This document shows positions 41,034 through 49,569 of a stretch of 64,000 nucleotides of DNA, piece after piece. The notes under the pieces were generated by a model that was not told the DNA's origin, ran no database searches, and was given only the letters and a program-made list of their open reading frames with translations. Position 1 is the stretch's first letter. Every line of letters begins with the position of its first letter. The stretch is taken from positions 1 through 64,000 of the forward strand of contig CALCUE010000035.1 of the NCBI GenBank assembly GCA_937906945.1. Direction: 5' to 3'. The DNA is from an uncultured Clostridia bacterium (lineage in GTDB: Bacteria > Bacillota > Clostridia > Oscillospirales > Ruminococcaceae). Position numbers and translations under genes: made by a program.

Positions 41034-41058
41034 TTTTTTCTTTCTCCTGTGCTATATT
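41030..41058 (+). promoter_or_regulatory. Promoter of the threonine-pathway operon
   Basis: TTGCTT (41030-41035), which overlaps the preceding terminator, 17-base spacer, and TATATT (41053-41058) with a TGC extended -10. The leader to the ATG at 41101 is about 35 bases, too short for a riboswitch or a T-box. Confidence 0.55.
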
Positions 41059-41080
41059 TGTATTCATTAAACAAACAAAT
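41056..41080 (+). promoter_or_regulatory. Possible operator (inverted repeat ATTTGT-N13-ACAAAT)
   Basis: A 6-base inverted repeat (41056-41061 and 41075-41080) spans the start-site region of the threonine operon. Short and AT-rich, so it may be chance; it is noted because the first gene encodes a helix-turn-helix-ACT protein. Confidence 0.3.
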
Positions 41081-41100
41081 GTTTTTAAGAGGTGGACAAA

Positions 41101-41547
41101 ATGGAAGAACCTTATACCCGCATCCTTGTCAACGCCGAACTGCTACCGGAAGTTCTGCTGAAGGTTCTGGAAGCCAAGCGCCTTCTTTCACAGGGAAAAG
41201 CCAAAAATTCCTCGGAAGCGGCCCGTTTGGCCGGGATCAGCCGCAGCGCTTTCTACAAATACAAAGACGGTGTTGCCGTCTATAACGATGAACAGCAGAG
41301 CAAGATCGTCACCTATTATCTGACGCTGATGGACCGTCCCGGCGTCCTTTCCAACGTGCTGGCGGAGCTGTCCCGTTTCGGCGCCAACGTGCTCACCCTC
41401 AACCAGAACATTCCGTTGGACGGTGCCGCTCCGGTCACGATCTCCTTCGCCACCGGCAGCCTTCGCGCGGATGAGCACACGCTGCGTCAGGCCCTTCGTT
41501 CCATCGACGGCGTCATTCTCTGCCGCAACCTGCTGGAAGGAAAATAA
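41101..41547 (+). CDS. HTH-ACT regulatory protein (PheB/UPF0735-like)
   Basis: A 148-residue protein. Residues 20-65 hold a helix-turn-helix (KNSSEAARLAGISRSAFYKYK); residues 75-145 are an ACT domain (VTYYLTLMDRPGVLSNVLAELS). Proteins of this PheB-like type lie beside hom and thr genes and are thought to sense an amino acid and control the pathway. I start at the ATG 41101, with AGAGGTGG upstream; a GTG three codons earlier is inside that site. It is three bases ahead of hom, so it is the first gene of the operon. Confidence 0.83.
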   Translation: MEEPYTRILVNAELLPEVLLKVLEAKRLLSQGKAKNSSEAARLAGISRSAFYKYKDGVAVYNDEQQSKIVTYYLTLMDRPGVLSNVLAELSRFGANVLTLNQNIPLDGAAPVTISFATGSLRADEHTLRQALRSIDGVILCRNLLEGK

Positions 41548-41550
41548 GCC

Positions 41551-42750
41551 ATGAACGTCGCTTTATTGGGACACGGGACCGTCGGTTCCGGTGTCGCCGA
41601 AATTCTGATCCAACAGGAAAAAACCGTTGCTTCCGATGCCGGAACCCCGGTTTTTCTCCAATCCATTCTGGACGTCCGCTCTTTTCCGGAGCTTTCCTAC
41701 GCCGACCGCTTTGTGACGGATTTTTCCGCCATCGAAAACGATCCGGAAATTGCCGTCGTCATCGAGTGCATCGGGGGACTTCATCCCGCTTTCGATTACG
41801 TAAAAAGGGCTTTGCTAAAAGGAAAAGCCGTTGTCACCTCCAACAAGGAGCTGGTGGCGGAAAAGGGACCGGAGCTTTTCGCTCTGGCGGAAAAAAGCGG
41901 TGTTCCTTTTCTTTACGAAGCCGCCGTCGGCGGCACTATCCCGATCATCCGCTCGTTAGCCACCTCCTTCGGCGGCGCCGCAATCACCCGTGTCGCCGGG
42001 ATATTGAACGGCACCACCAACTACATTCTGACCGCTATGAAGCGGGACGGTGTCTCCTACGAAGCGGCTCTTGCCGAGGCGCAGCGCCTCGGCTACGCCG
42101 AAGCCGATCCCACCGCCGACGTTTCCGGTCTTGACAGTGGACGGAAAATCGCGATTTTGGCCTCTCTCATCTGGAAAAAGGCCATTTCCCCGTCAAATGT
42201 ACCCTTGACCGGCCTTTCTTCCGTAACCTCGGAACAGATTGCCATGGCGGATTCCCTTGGTTACACCATAAAACTAATTGCTGACGCTCGAAAGACCGGA
42301 TCCGGTCTTTCCGTCGCCGTCTCTCCGATGCTCATTCCGAAAGCCTGCCCGCTTTCCTTCGTTGATGACGTCAACAATGCCGTGCTCGTTTCCTCACCAA
42401 CCAACGGTGACGTACTTTTCTATGGACGCGGCGCCGGAAAACTGCCGACGGCCGCCGCGGTTGTCGCTGACGTAATAAGCGTCGTGAAAACGGGCGCGTA
42501 CGACCCGTCCTTCTCTTGGCGTTCCGAAGAAAAAACCAACTTTTCTTCGGAAAAGAAGCGCTTTTTTGTGCGGATCACCGGCGCTTATCCCGCCCGGATC
42601 CTGGAATGGATCGAAACTTTGGTTCCTTCTTCCGGACCGGATGAGCACGTCTTTTTTACCGTTCCTGTTTTTGAGCACGAGCTTGCCTCTTTGGAAGCCG
42701 CTATTCTTGAGCACGGTGGCTCGCTGTCAAAAATTCCTGTCTTTGAATAA
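41551..42750 (+). CDS. hom: Homoserine dehydrogenase
   Basis: A 399-residue NAD(P)-dependent enzyme. Nucleotide-binding start MNVALLGHGTVGSGVAEIL, the VVTSNKELVAEKG catalytic region, and the substrate-binding stretch AGILNGTTNYILTAM then EAQRLGYAEADPTADVSGLD are intact. It reduces aspartate semialdehyde to homoserine. The C-terminal 80 residues (RITGAYPARILEWIE) look like a shortened ACT-type domain, suggesting feedback by threonine may be weak or altered. Co-transcribed with thrB, 20 bases downstream. Confidence 0.95.
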   Translation: MNVALLGHGTVGSGVAEILIQQEKTVASDAGTPVFLQSILDVRSFPELSYADRFVTDFSAIENDPEIAVVIECIGGLHPAFDYVKRALLKGKAVVTSNKELVAEKGPELFALAEKSGVPFLYEAAVGGTIPIIRSLATSFGGAAITRVAGILNGTTNYILTAMKRDGVSYEAALAEAQRLGYAEADPTADVSGLDSGRKIAILASLIWKKAISPSNVPLTGLSSVTSEQIAMADSLGYTIKLIADARKTGSGLSVAVSPMLIPKACPLSFVDDVNNAVLVSSPTNGDVLFYGRGAGKLPTAAAVVADVISVVKTGAYDPSFSWRSEEKTNFSSEKKRFFVRITGAYPARILEWIETLVPSSGPDEHVFFTVPVFEHELASLEAAILEHGGSLSKIPVFE

Positions 42751-42770
42751 ACTATGAAAGGAGCTTTTCC

Positions 42771-43676
42771 ATGGTACAAATAAAGGTTCCGGCTTCCACC
42801 GCCAACCTCGGCGCCGGTTTTGATTCCCTCGGAATCGCCCTTTCCCTCTATGACTGTTTCACCATGGAGGAGGCGGACGGCTGTTTTATTTCCTCGTCGG
42901 ATGGCTCTTTTGTCCCGACGGGAACCGACAATCTGGTCTATCAAAGCGCCCGCCATCTTTATGAGCTCTGTGGAAAACCGTTTCCCGGTCTTCGGATCGT
43001 CGAGGAAAACCGAATTCCCATGGCCCGTGGCCTCGGTTCCAGTTCCGCCTGCATCGCCGGCGGCCTTTTCGGCGCCAACGAACTACTCGGGCAACCGCTT
43101 TCCCGGGATGCTCTCCTTCGGGAAGCCGTTCTTCTGGAAGGCCATCCGGACAATGTGGCACCGGCCCTGCTCGGCGGTTTCACCGTCAGCGCCCTGGAGG
43201 AAAACGATGTGGCGTTCGTTCGTTCCGACCTTCCGGAAACGCTCTGTTTCGCCGCTTTCATCCCTAACTTTGAGTTAAAGACCGCCGACGCCCGCGCCGT
43301 CCTTCCCGAAAACTATTCCCGAAGCGACGCCGTTTATAATCTTTCCCACGCGGCGCTGATGGCGTCCTCCCTTTTGACCGGACAATGGAAAAATCTTCGG
43401 CTCGCCTCCGGCGACCGGCTCCATCAGCCTTACCGTCTGGCTCTTATTCCCGGTGGGGAATCGCTTCTGCGAAACGCCGAAGAACAGGGTGCCCTGGCTT
43501 CCTTTATCAGCGGCGCCGGCTCCACCTTACTTGCCATTTTTGATGGAGAACGGGACGAGATCCGCCAAAAGGCGGCTTCCCTTCTTTCCGACCCTCTCTA
43601 TGCCGGATGGGAGCTGAAGCTCCTTTCGGTGGACAACGAGGGTGCCCGTTCCTGTCCTTTCGAGGTAGATTTATGA
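42771..43676 (+). CDS. thrB: Homoserine kinase
   Basis: A 301-residue GHMP kinase. MVQIKVPASTANLGAGFDSLG is the family opening and PMARGLGSSSACIAGGL near residue 85 is the ATP-binding GHMP motif. It phosphorylates homoserine for threonine synthase. AAAGGAG precedes the ATG, and its stop overlaps the lysC start (ATGA). Confidence 0.95.
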   Translation: MVQIKVPASTANLGAGFDSLGIALSLYDCFTMEEADGCFISSSDGSFVPTGTDNLVYQSARHLYELCGKPFPGLRIVEENRIPMARGLGSSSACIAGGLFGANELLGQPLSRDALLREAVLLEGHPDNVAPALLGGFTVSALEENDVAFVRSDLPETLCFAAFIPNFELKTADARAVLPENYSRSDAVYNLSHAALMASSLLTGQWKNLRLASGDRLHQPYRLALIPGGESLLRNAEEQGALASFISGAGSTLLAIFDGERDEIRQKAASLLSDPLYAGWELKLLSVDNEGARSCPFEVDL

Positions 43677-44878
43677 GTATTATCGTTCAGAAGTTCGGCG
43701 GCAGTTCCGTTGCCAACGCCGAACGGATCTTTCATGTGGCCGAGATCGTCACCGAGACCTACGCCGCCGGAAACAGCGTTGTCGTTGTCGTTTCCGCCCA
43801 GGGTGATACCACCGACGATCTGTTGCAAAAGGCCTCCGAAATCAGTTCCAATCCGTCTCGCCGGGAGTTGGACGTTCTCCTTTCCACCGGCGAGCAGATG
43901 TCCATGGCGCTTCTCGCCATGGCGATCGAAGAAAAAGGCTATCCGGTCGTATCGCTGACCGGATGGCAGATCGGTCTTCAAACCGACGCTTCCCACGGTG
44001 CTTCCCGGATCCGCCGTGTGGACAGTGAGCGGTTGGAAAGCGAACTCAGCCGCAAAAACATTGTCATTGTCGCCGGTTTTCAAGGCGTTGACCGTTATGA
44101 GGACATCACGACGCTTGGCCGAGGTGGTTCCGACACCACAGCGGTGGCTTTGGCCGCCACGCTTCATGCCGACCTTTGCCAGATCTATACGGACGTGGAC
44201 GGCGTCTATACCGCCGATCCAAGGCTTGTGAAAAGCGCCAAAAAGCTCGACGAGATCACCTATGATGAAATGCTCGAGCTTTCCAATCTCGGCGCGCAGG
44301 TGCTCCACGGACGTTCCGTGGAACTGGCCAAAAAATACAGTGTCAAAGTGGAGGTCCTCTCCAGCTTTGAAAAGAAACCCGGAACTACATTGAAAGAGGT
44401 TGTAAAAGTGGAAAAAATGCTGATCCGCGGTGTGACCCGCGACAATAATACCGCCCGCATCTCCATCGTCGAAATTCCCGACGTGCCCGGCATCGCCTTT
44501 AAGATATTCAGCGTTCTGGCCGCGCGGGATATCAATGTCGATATCATTCTTCAGTCCATCGGACGAAACGCCACCAAGGACATCAGTTTCACCATCCCCG
44601 AAAATAAAAAAGAGGAAGCGTTGGACGCCCTGCAAGATCTCGTCACCATGTTCCACGCCAAAGAGATCACCTGTGACGACGCTGTCTCCAAAGTGTCCGT
44701 CGTCGGCGCCGGGATCACCAGTCATCCCGGCATTGCCGCCCGGATGTTCGAGGCTCTTTCCGACGCCAACATCAACATCAAAATGATCTCCAGTTCCGAG
44801 ATCAAGCTCTCCGTTCTCATCGACAGGGCTGACGCCGACAAGGCCGTCGCCGTGATCCACACCGCTTTCGAGATCTGA
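43673..44878 (+). CDS. lysC: Aspartate kinase with tandem ACT domains
   Basis: A 401-residue aspartokinase. SIIVQKFGGSSVANAERI starts the kinase domain; GFQGV, TLGRGGSDTTAVALAA and VDGVYTADPRLV complete it. Two ACT domains fill about 260-400 (ISIVEIPDVPGIAFKIF; VSVVGAGITSHPGIAARMF). Start is ATG at 43673, overlapping thrB by four bases; a longer frame is inside thrB. Met249 (44417-44419) sits exactly before the ACT domains, where B. subtilis LysC has an internal start that makes a separate beta subunit. Its presence with hom and thrB points to a threonine-directed isoform. Confidence 0.93.
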   Translation: MSIIVQKFGGSSVANAERIFHVAEIVTETYAAGNSVVVVVSAQGDTTDDLLQKASEISSNPSRRELDVLLSTGEQMSMALLAMAIEEKGYPVVSLTGWQIGLQTDASHGASRIRRVDSERLESELSRKNIVIVAGFQGVDRYEDITTLGRGGSDTTAVALAATLHADLCQIYTDVDGVYTADPRLVKSAKKLDEITYDEMLELSNLGAQVLHGRSVELAKKYSVKVEVLSSFEKKPGTTLKEVVKVEKMLIRGVTRDNNTARISIVEIPDVPGIAFKIFSVLAARDINVDIILQSIGRNATKDISFTIPENKKEEALDALQDLVTMFHAKEITCDDAVSKVSVVGAGITSHPGIAARMFEALSDANINIKMISSSEIKLSVLIDRADADKAVAVIHTAFEI

Positions 44879-44888
44879 AAAAACATAG

Positions 44889-44919
44889 AAAAAAGGCTCC
44901 TTGCGAAAGGAGCCTTTTT
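44889..44919 (+). terminator. Bidirectional terminator between lysC and the pseudokinase
   Basis: A GC-rich core stem extended by A/T runs (44890-44902 with 44907-44919), 4-base loop. It serves both convergent genes, ending just before the pseudokinase stop at 44923. Confidence 0.82.
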
Positions 44920-44922
44920 GAT

Positions 44923-46656
44923 TTAATGTTTTCCGAGAATAATGGGGCCGCTTCCGCCGCCTTCATCTCCCTCTCCGCCGGAACTCCAGATCGGTTCCGG
45001 CTCTTTTTCCTGTGCCCCGTAATAGAGGTACACTTTGGTCATAATGTTGCCGGTCTGCACCGGTTCACCCGGATCAATGGACTGGTCATACACCTTGTTA
45101 TATTCATATTCCGTACTGAAGTTCGGCATAGCCTGATAGGAAATTCCCATGCCGGAAAGAAGCTCGACCGCTTCCTCAAAACTCATGCCGACGCAGTTCG
45201 GCATCTCCACCGTTTCCGGCCCCAGGCTGACTTTCAGAACGATGGTCGTCCCGGCCTCCACCTGCGATTTATACGAAACAGACTGTTCAAAGATCATGCC
45301 GGCGTTATAGGAGGGGTTGTTCTCCTCTTCAAAAACCAGATTAAAGGACTGGTACTGCTCGTTGCCTTCGACGTTTTCTCTGGTTCGTCCGATAAAATTC
45401 GGTACCACAAGGGCGTATTCCTTGCCGTTATCCTCCTGAATCTCGCTGATGGAAGCGCCGGAAGAATCCGGGTCCTTTTTCTTGTTGCCGAAGCCCAGAA
45501 GTTCCGTATAACGGAACAGGAAAGAAACCAGCCCGATCAGAATAAGGCACGCTATCAGACAGGCCACCAGACCCCACGGAATACGGGCTTTCTTCTTTCC
45601 CTTTCTCCGGCGTTCCCGAACCGGTTTCTCCGCCGGGATTTCCGTCTGTTCGGCCACCACTTCCCCGTGTTTCTGCGGGTCATAAAGCATGGTATTGCCT
45701 TTGGAGGACTCCAACAGTTCCGCTGTCAGATCGTCAATGGATTGCGTGCGGTATTCCACCGAAAGGGTCATCGCGTTCATAATGGCGTCCGAAACGTTGG
45801 AGGGAACGTTTTTCTCCAACTCCTCCGGCGGACAGAGATGATCGTCCTCCGTCCGGGAATCCGCCGGTACCGGAAGCGTTCCGGTCAGCGATTTATAAAG
45901 CACGGCGGCAACGGAATAGACGTCCGTCCATTCTCCCTGCCAACTGGCCGAGGAATAGGCCTCCGGCGCGGTATAGCCGGCGATAAATTCCGGTTCGATG
46001 ACGGAGCCCTTCGTATAAAGGGAAGCCGTTCCGAAGCGGGAAAGCATCAGCTGCCCTTTGGCGTTGACCCGAATGCTCTCCGGCGAAATGCCCCGGTGAA
46101 CAAACCCGTTGCTGTGAAGATACGTCAGCGTCGTAAAGAGCGGCATAAAGAGTTTTTTGACCTGCGGCCAGGTAAATTCCCCGCCGTTCCGGCTCAGATA
46201 TTCGCCGTAGGAAATGGTCTTGATGTATTTATAAACGGCGTAAACCGTATCGTTGGCCGCAAATACGTCGCTCACCGGCATCACGTTTTCGTGACGGAAA
46301 TTGCGGAGAGCGTCAAAAAGATCGGAAAAATCCGTCATCAGGCATTTATACTGCGCCTCCAGACCGGCTTTCGGAAGTACCTCCAGCGTCAGTTCGTTGC
46401 GGTGCGCGATTTCCTGCGGCATATATTCGTAAAGAAAAACTTTTTCTTCTTTTTCCGTATCGAAGCCAATATAAACAATGCCCTCGCTGTTCATTTCCAG
46501 CATCCGTCCGACCAGGTATTTTTCCTTCAGAACGGTGCGTACCGGCAGACAGGCCGGGTCCGTCAAGGCGTCTTCCTCATAACCGCAGCGGCATTTTCCG
46601 TTTTCATCCAACCGCGACATACAGCCCATGCAAAGGTATTTTTCTTCGGTAAGCAA
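44923..46656 (-). CDS. PASTA-domain membrane pseudokinase with N-terminal zinc-ribbon-like motif
   Basis: A 577-residue protein. Residues 9-24 hold CMGC...CRC, a zinc-ribbon-like cluster; about 45-315 align with a Ser/Thr kinase fold; a membrane helix is at about 360-382; PASTA repeats start near 414 and 482. All catalytic motifs are lost: VAIK Lys is Tyr76 (VFLYEY), HRD is HRG (Asp to Gly189), the following Asn is Ser194, and DFG is RFG (Arg207). Structural parts stay: GYTAPEAY and WTDVYSVAAVLY. So it should sense wall fragments outside and act as a scaffold inside, rather than phosphorylate. TTG start with AAGGAGG upstream. Confidence 0.85.
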   Translation of the reverse strand: MLTEEKYLCMGCMSRLDENGKCRCGYEEDALTDPACLPVRTVLKEKYLVGRMLEMNSEGIVYIGFDTEKEEKVFLYEYMPQEIAHRNELTLEVLPKAGLEAQYKCLMTDFSDLFDALRNFRHENVMPVSDVFAANDTVYAVYKYIKTISYGEYLSRNGGEFTWPQVKKLFMPLFTTLTYLHSNGFVHRGISPESIRVNAKGQLMLSRFGTASLYTKGSVIEPEFIAGYTAPEAYSSASWQGEWTDVYSVAAVLYKSLTGTLPVPADSRTEDDHLCPPEELEKNVPSNVSDAIMNAMTLSVEYRTQSIDDLTAELLESSKGNTMLYDPQKHGEVVAEQTEIPAEKPVRERRRKGKKKARIPWGLVACLIACLILIGLVSFLFRYTELLGFGNKKKDPDSSGASISEIQEDNGKEYALVVPNFIGRTRENVEGNEQYQSFNLVFEEENNPSYNAGMIFEQSVSYKSQVEAGTTIVLKVSLGPETVEMPNCVGMSFEEAVELLSGMGISYQAMPNFSTEYEYNKVYDQSIDPGEPVQTGNIMTKVYLYYGAQEKEPEPIWSSGGEGDEGGGSGPIILGKH

Positions 46657-46749
46657 GACGAAAGGCCTCCTTTTCTTTTTCTCTATCTATTGGAATTGTC
46701 TCAAAGACAACAGTACGCTTATTATAAGCTTTATGCTTATTCATGGTAT

Positions 46750-46778
46750 ATGATACACCATTTTCGCCTTTCTTGCAA
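46750..46778 (-). promoter_or_regulatory. Promoter of the pseudokinase gene
   Basis: Minus-strand TTGCAA (46773-46778) and TATCAT (46750-46755), spacer 17. The leader to the TTG start is about 90 bases and holds two short hairpins (46724-46740 and 46696-46710). Confidence 0.62.
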
Positions 46779-46818
46779 GACTTTTTCCCGGAACCGTCAG
46801 CCAAATTTAAAAAATTAT

Positions 46819-46858
46819 AGACAAAACCCCGCGGTCCTGCGACCACGGGGTTTTGTCT
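46819..46858 (-). terminator. Terminator of the padR-rlmB-pseudo-ATPase unit
   Basis: A long stem (46819-46836 with 46841-46858, one C-A mismatch) with a 4-base loop is followed on the minus strand by ATAATTTTTT. It separates this unit from the pseudokinase promoter. Confidence 0.78.
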
Positions 46859-46898
46859 GTTGGAAAGGAAAAAGATATGAAGAAAGATGTACTCGAAA

Positions 46899-49538
46899 TT
46901 AAATTTTCCTGCGGATCAGAATCATAGCGACGACCGCCACAAGCCAGAACAGCTGGAACGCGAGAAGAATGCCCATGGAAAGGCTGGTGATGTTTCCGGT
47001 GAAGAGGAAGATCGTCACCAGAACGAAGCTCAAAATGATCCCCACCAGTTCGATGAGCGCCGCCATGAACGAAGACTGACGGATAATGCCGCAGCAGTTC
47101 AGAAGGTCGGACAGCGTGGAAAGCTCTCCGTTATAGACGGCGGCTGCCGGCGCTTTTTCTCTCTTTTCGGTAAGTTCGGCGCATTTCTGCTGATATTTGG
47201 AGGAAAGAAGGTTCATCTGGCTCTCCGGATAGGCAAAGAGCTCGCTGAGCTTCTCAACCGTGATGTTCGGGTCGCTGCAGTTGATGACCAGTTTTACGCC
47301 ACGATGGGCCATCACGCCAAGGGAACGATAGACTTCCTTGTCCGCGTGATAGCTCAGAACGAACATCGCGGTCAGTTCGCCGCTGTTGGCCAGATACAGG
47401 ATATCTTTTCCGGCGCCGACATATTTGTTTTCATAGTCATGGGACGGAATATCCACACCGTGGTTGATCATCAGTTCCCGGTTTCCGATCAGAACCCGTT
47501 TTCCGGCGACCCAGGCGGAAAGTCCCATACCATCCTCATAGATGATGGTGTCAATGGGTTTGAGAAGCTTCCGGTCACCCTGCACCACGTTGATGAAAAT
47601 GCTGCTCAGCGTGTTTTTAGTGTTGCAGATAACAGAAGCGGCGTCCAGAATGGCCTCATCGATCCGTCCCTGAGAGAAGGTTTTGATGCCGTGAAGAATG
47701 ATGCTGCCTTCGGGGAACAACTGCTCGATATCAAGGAGCACAGAATCGGTCTCGGCGAAGGTCTCGGCGGTATAGCCACCGGCCATCATGCTGCCCTGCT
47801 CGTTCAGAGCCCGGCAGGAACGGAAGACCGGAAGCGCTCCGGCGATGGTCGCCGAAAACGGCGTAGCCACGCAAAGCACCGCGGCGAAACCGACGATGGC
47901 GTCGGAAAGGTTGACGGTAAGAAGGAACGCGACGACGCCCACCAAAATGGAACAGAGGAAAACGATCGGGGAAACGATCCGGGCGATGCTTTCCGTGGCG
48001 TCATCCCGGTAGGAAAGCTCCAGGAAGCGGGTGAAGAAATCCGCTTTGGCGCTGGTGCAGAACCGGGGCGTTTCATCCCTTTGTCCGGTCAGCTCCCTGG
48101 CCAGTTCTTTGTTGTGCACCGGAAGAAGCGCGGAACAATCGCTGTTCGTCGCTAAAATTTCAAAGTTCTTTTTAATTCTCTCGGCGGAAAAATACTTTCC
48201 TACCGTGTTGAAGAAAAGTCCAAGGATCGTGATCGGGAAAAAGAGATTTTCCCCTCCCGCCGACATAGCCGACGGATCTACGATATAGGTGACGCCCAAA
48301 GCGGCGGCTCCCAATACCGAGCAGGCGGCAAAGCTGTCGTTTCCGGCCCGGAAACGAAGCAGCGAGAGAAGACCGCCGCCAACAGCCACGTGGTTGGTAA
48401 TGGCCGCCAGGCACACCAGCGCCAGATTGATGATCGGGAAGACGATACCGGTCTGGGAGAAAGCCAACGGACCGGGCAGCGTATAGCCGAACACCGGCGA
48501 CAGGCAGAACGCCAGAGAAAGGAGGAACAGGATCAGCAGAATCACCATGCGGATAACAAGTCCCGTGATCTGGAAGGAAAGATTCTTCCGAACCGCTTCC
48601 TCCTGCTCCGGTTTTTCAAAATCGTCGGGATCATCGTCCTCCGGCTCATGCATATCTTTCATCAGCTCTTTGGCGATCTCGCTGTTTTCTTTGTCCGCGA
48701 AATGATTTTTTACCGATTCCGCTACCGGAACCTCCGGAACGTGGATCTCCTGATCGGTGGGCTCGGCCACCTGCTTCATGAATTCTTCCACTTTATCCCG
48801 GCGTTTTTCCGCGAATTCCCGGTACAGGTCATGATTTTTGGAATCCGTCAGATCGTTCGGGGCTTCCGCCGGTTTCTCCGGTTTTTCCTCATCCGCTATG
48901 ATAAGACCGGCCAAACCGGAAACGACCTTGTCTGTCCGCGCTTCCTTCGGAGCTTCTTCCTCCGGAATGGAAACTTTGAAAGGTTTCGGTTTTGCCGCCA
49001 TGGGAACTTCCACCGGGATATCCGTCGGCGTTTGAGGTTCCTTCGGTTTTTCCTCTTCCACAACGATATGCTGAGAGAAACCTCCCACCGGGCGATCCAT
49101 ATTTTTCTGTTCAAAATGTTTGGCCATGTCCTTCGGGACAAATCCCTCCGGTTTTGCCTCCTCTTTTTTGTCCGGCTCTTTTTTCACTTCATGGGCCGGA
49201 ACCGTCGCCACTTTGGCGGCAAATCCCTCCTTGGGATTTTTCGGTTTCTTTCCGTTTTTCCACTCCGTCGGTCCGAAATATTGAGAAAGCGTATCATCGA
49301 CCTGAATGGTCCGGGTCGTGATCGGTTCGCTGTTATATTTTTTGGTGTAAGTCGGCGCCTGTTCCGTCTTCTTTTCCGGAACGATATTTTTCTGGCGCAT
49401 CTCAAAGAAATTTTCTTCCGTTTTTCGCGGTTCTTCTTTTCTCATCGGTGAACCGACGGAGGCGTCCAACGCTTCCTGCTCTTTTTTTCGTTTGATTTCC
49501 GCCAGAATGTCATCGACCGAATATCCGTTGTTTGCCAT
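46899..49538 (-). CDS. Degenerate P-type ATPase-like membrane protein with long disordered N-terminus
   Basis: An 879-residue protein. Residues 1-310 are charged, Pro/Glu/Lys-rich and disordered, opening NGYSVDDILAEIKRKKEQE. From about 315 it follows the P1B-type ATPase plan: helices at about 320-445, a helix pair at 540-595, a cytoplasmic part and two C-terminal helices. The phosphorylation motif DKTGT is replaced (LLDIEQLF, Asp603 kept but KTGT lost), the actuator TGES is missing, TGD is SDP and GDGxND is absent; the nucleotide-domain phrase GKRVLIGNRELM survives. It should therefore not pump ions by the normal cycle. It follows rlmB by 31 bases. Confidence 0.8.
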   Translation of the reverse strand: MANNGYSVDDILAEIKRKKEQEALDASVGSPMRKEEPRKTEENFFEMRQKNIVPEKKTEQAPTYTKKYNSEPITTRTIQVDDTLSQYFGPTEWKNGKKPKNPKEGFAAKVATVPAHEVKKEPDKKEEAKPEGFVPKDMAKHFEQKNMDRPVGGFSQHIVVEEEKPKEPQTPTDIPVEVPMAAKPKPFKVSIPEEEAPKEARTDKVVSGLAGLIIADEEKPEKPAEAPNDLTDSKNHDLYREFAEKRRDKVEEFMKQVAEPTDQEIHVPEVPVAESVKNHFADKENSEIAKELMKDMHEPEDDDPDDFEKPEQEEAVRKNLSFQITGLVIRMVILLILFLLSLAFCLSPVFGYTLPGPLAFSQTGIVFPIINLALVCLAAITNHVAVGGGLLSLLRFRAGNDSFAACSVLGAAALGVTYIVDPSAMSAGGENLFFPITILGLFFNTVGKYFSAERIKKNFEILATNSDCSALLPVHNKELARELTGQRDETPRFCTSAKADFFTRFLELSYRDDATESIARIVSPIVFLCSILVGVVAFLLTVNLSDAIVGFAAVLCVATPFSATIAGALPVFRSCRALNEQGSMMAGGYTAETFAETDSVLLDIEQLFPEGSIILHGIKTFSQGRIDEAILDAASVICNTKNTLSSIFINVVQGDRKLLKPIDTIIYEDGMGLSAWVAGKRVLIGNRELMINHGVDIPSHDYENKYVGAGKDILYLANSGELTAMFVLSYHADKEVYRSLGVMAHRGVKLVINCSDPNITVEKLSELFAYPESQMNLLSSKYQQKCAELTEKREKAPAAAVYNGELSTLSDLLNCCGIIRQSSFMAALIELVGIILSFVLVTIFLFTGNITSLSMGILLAFQLFWLVAVVAMILIRRKI

Positions 49539-49569
49539 CTCTTTCTCCTTTCCTCCCTTTCGGATGATT

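Noticed and set aside
46899..49538. The P-type ATPase-like gene considered as a pseudogene
   Set aside because: The frame is intact over 879 codons with a good start and terminator; only catalytic motifs are changed.
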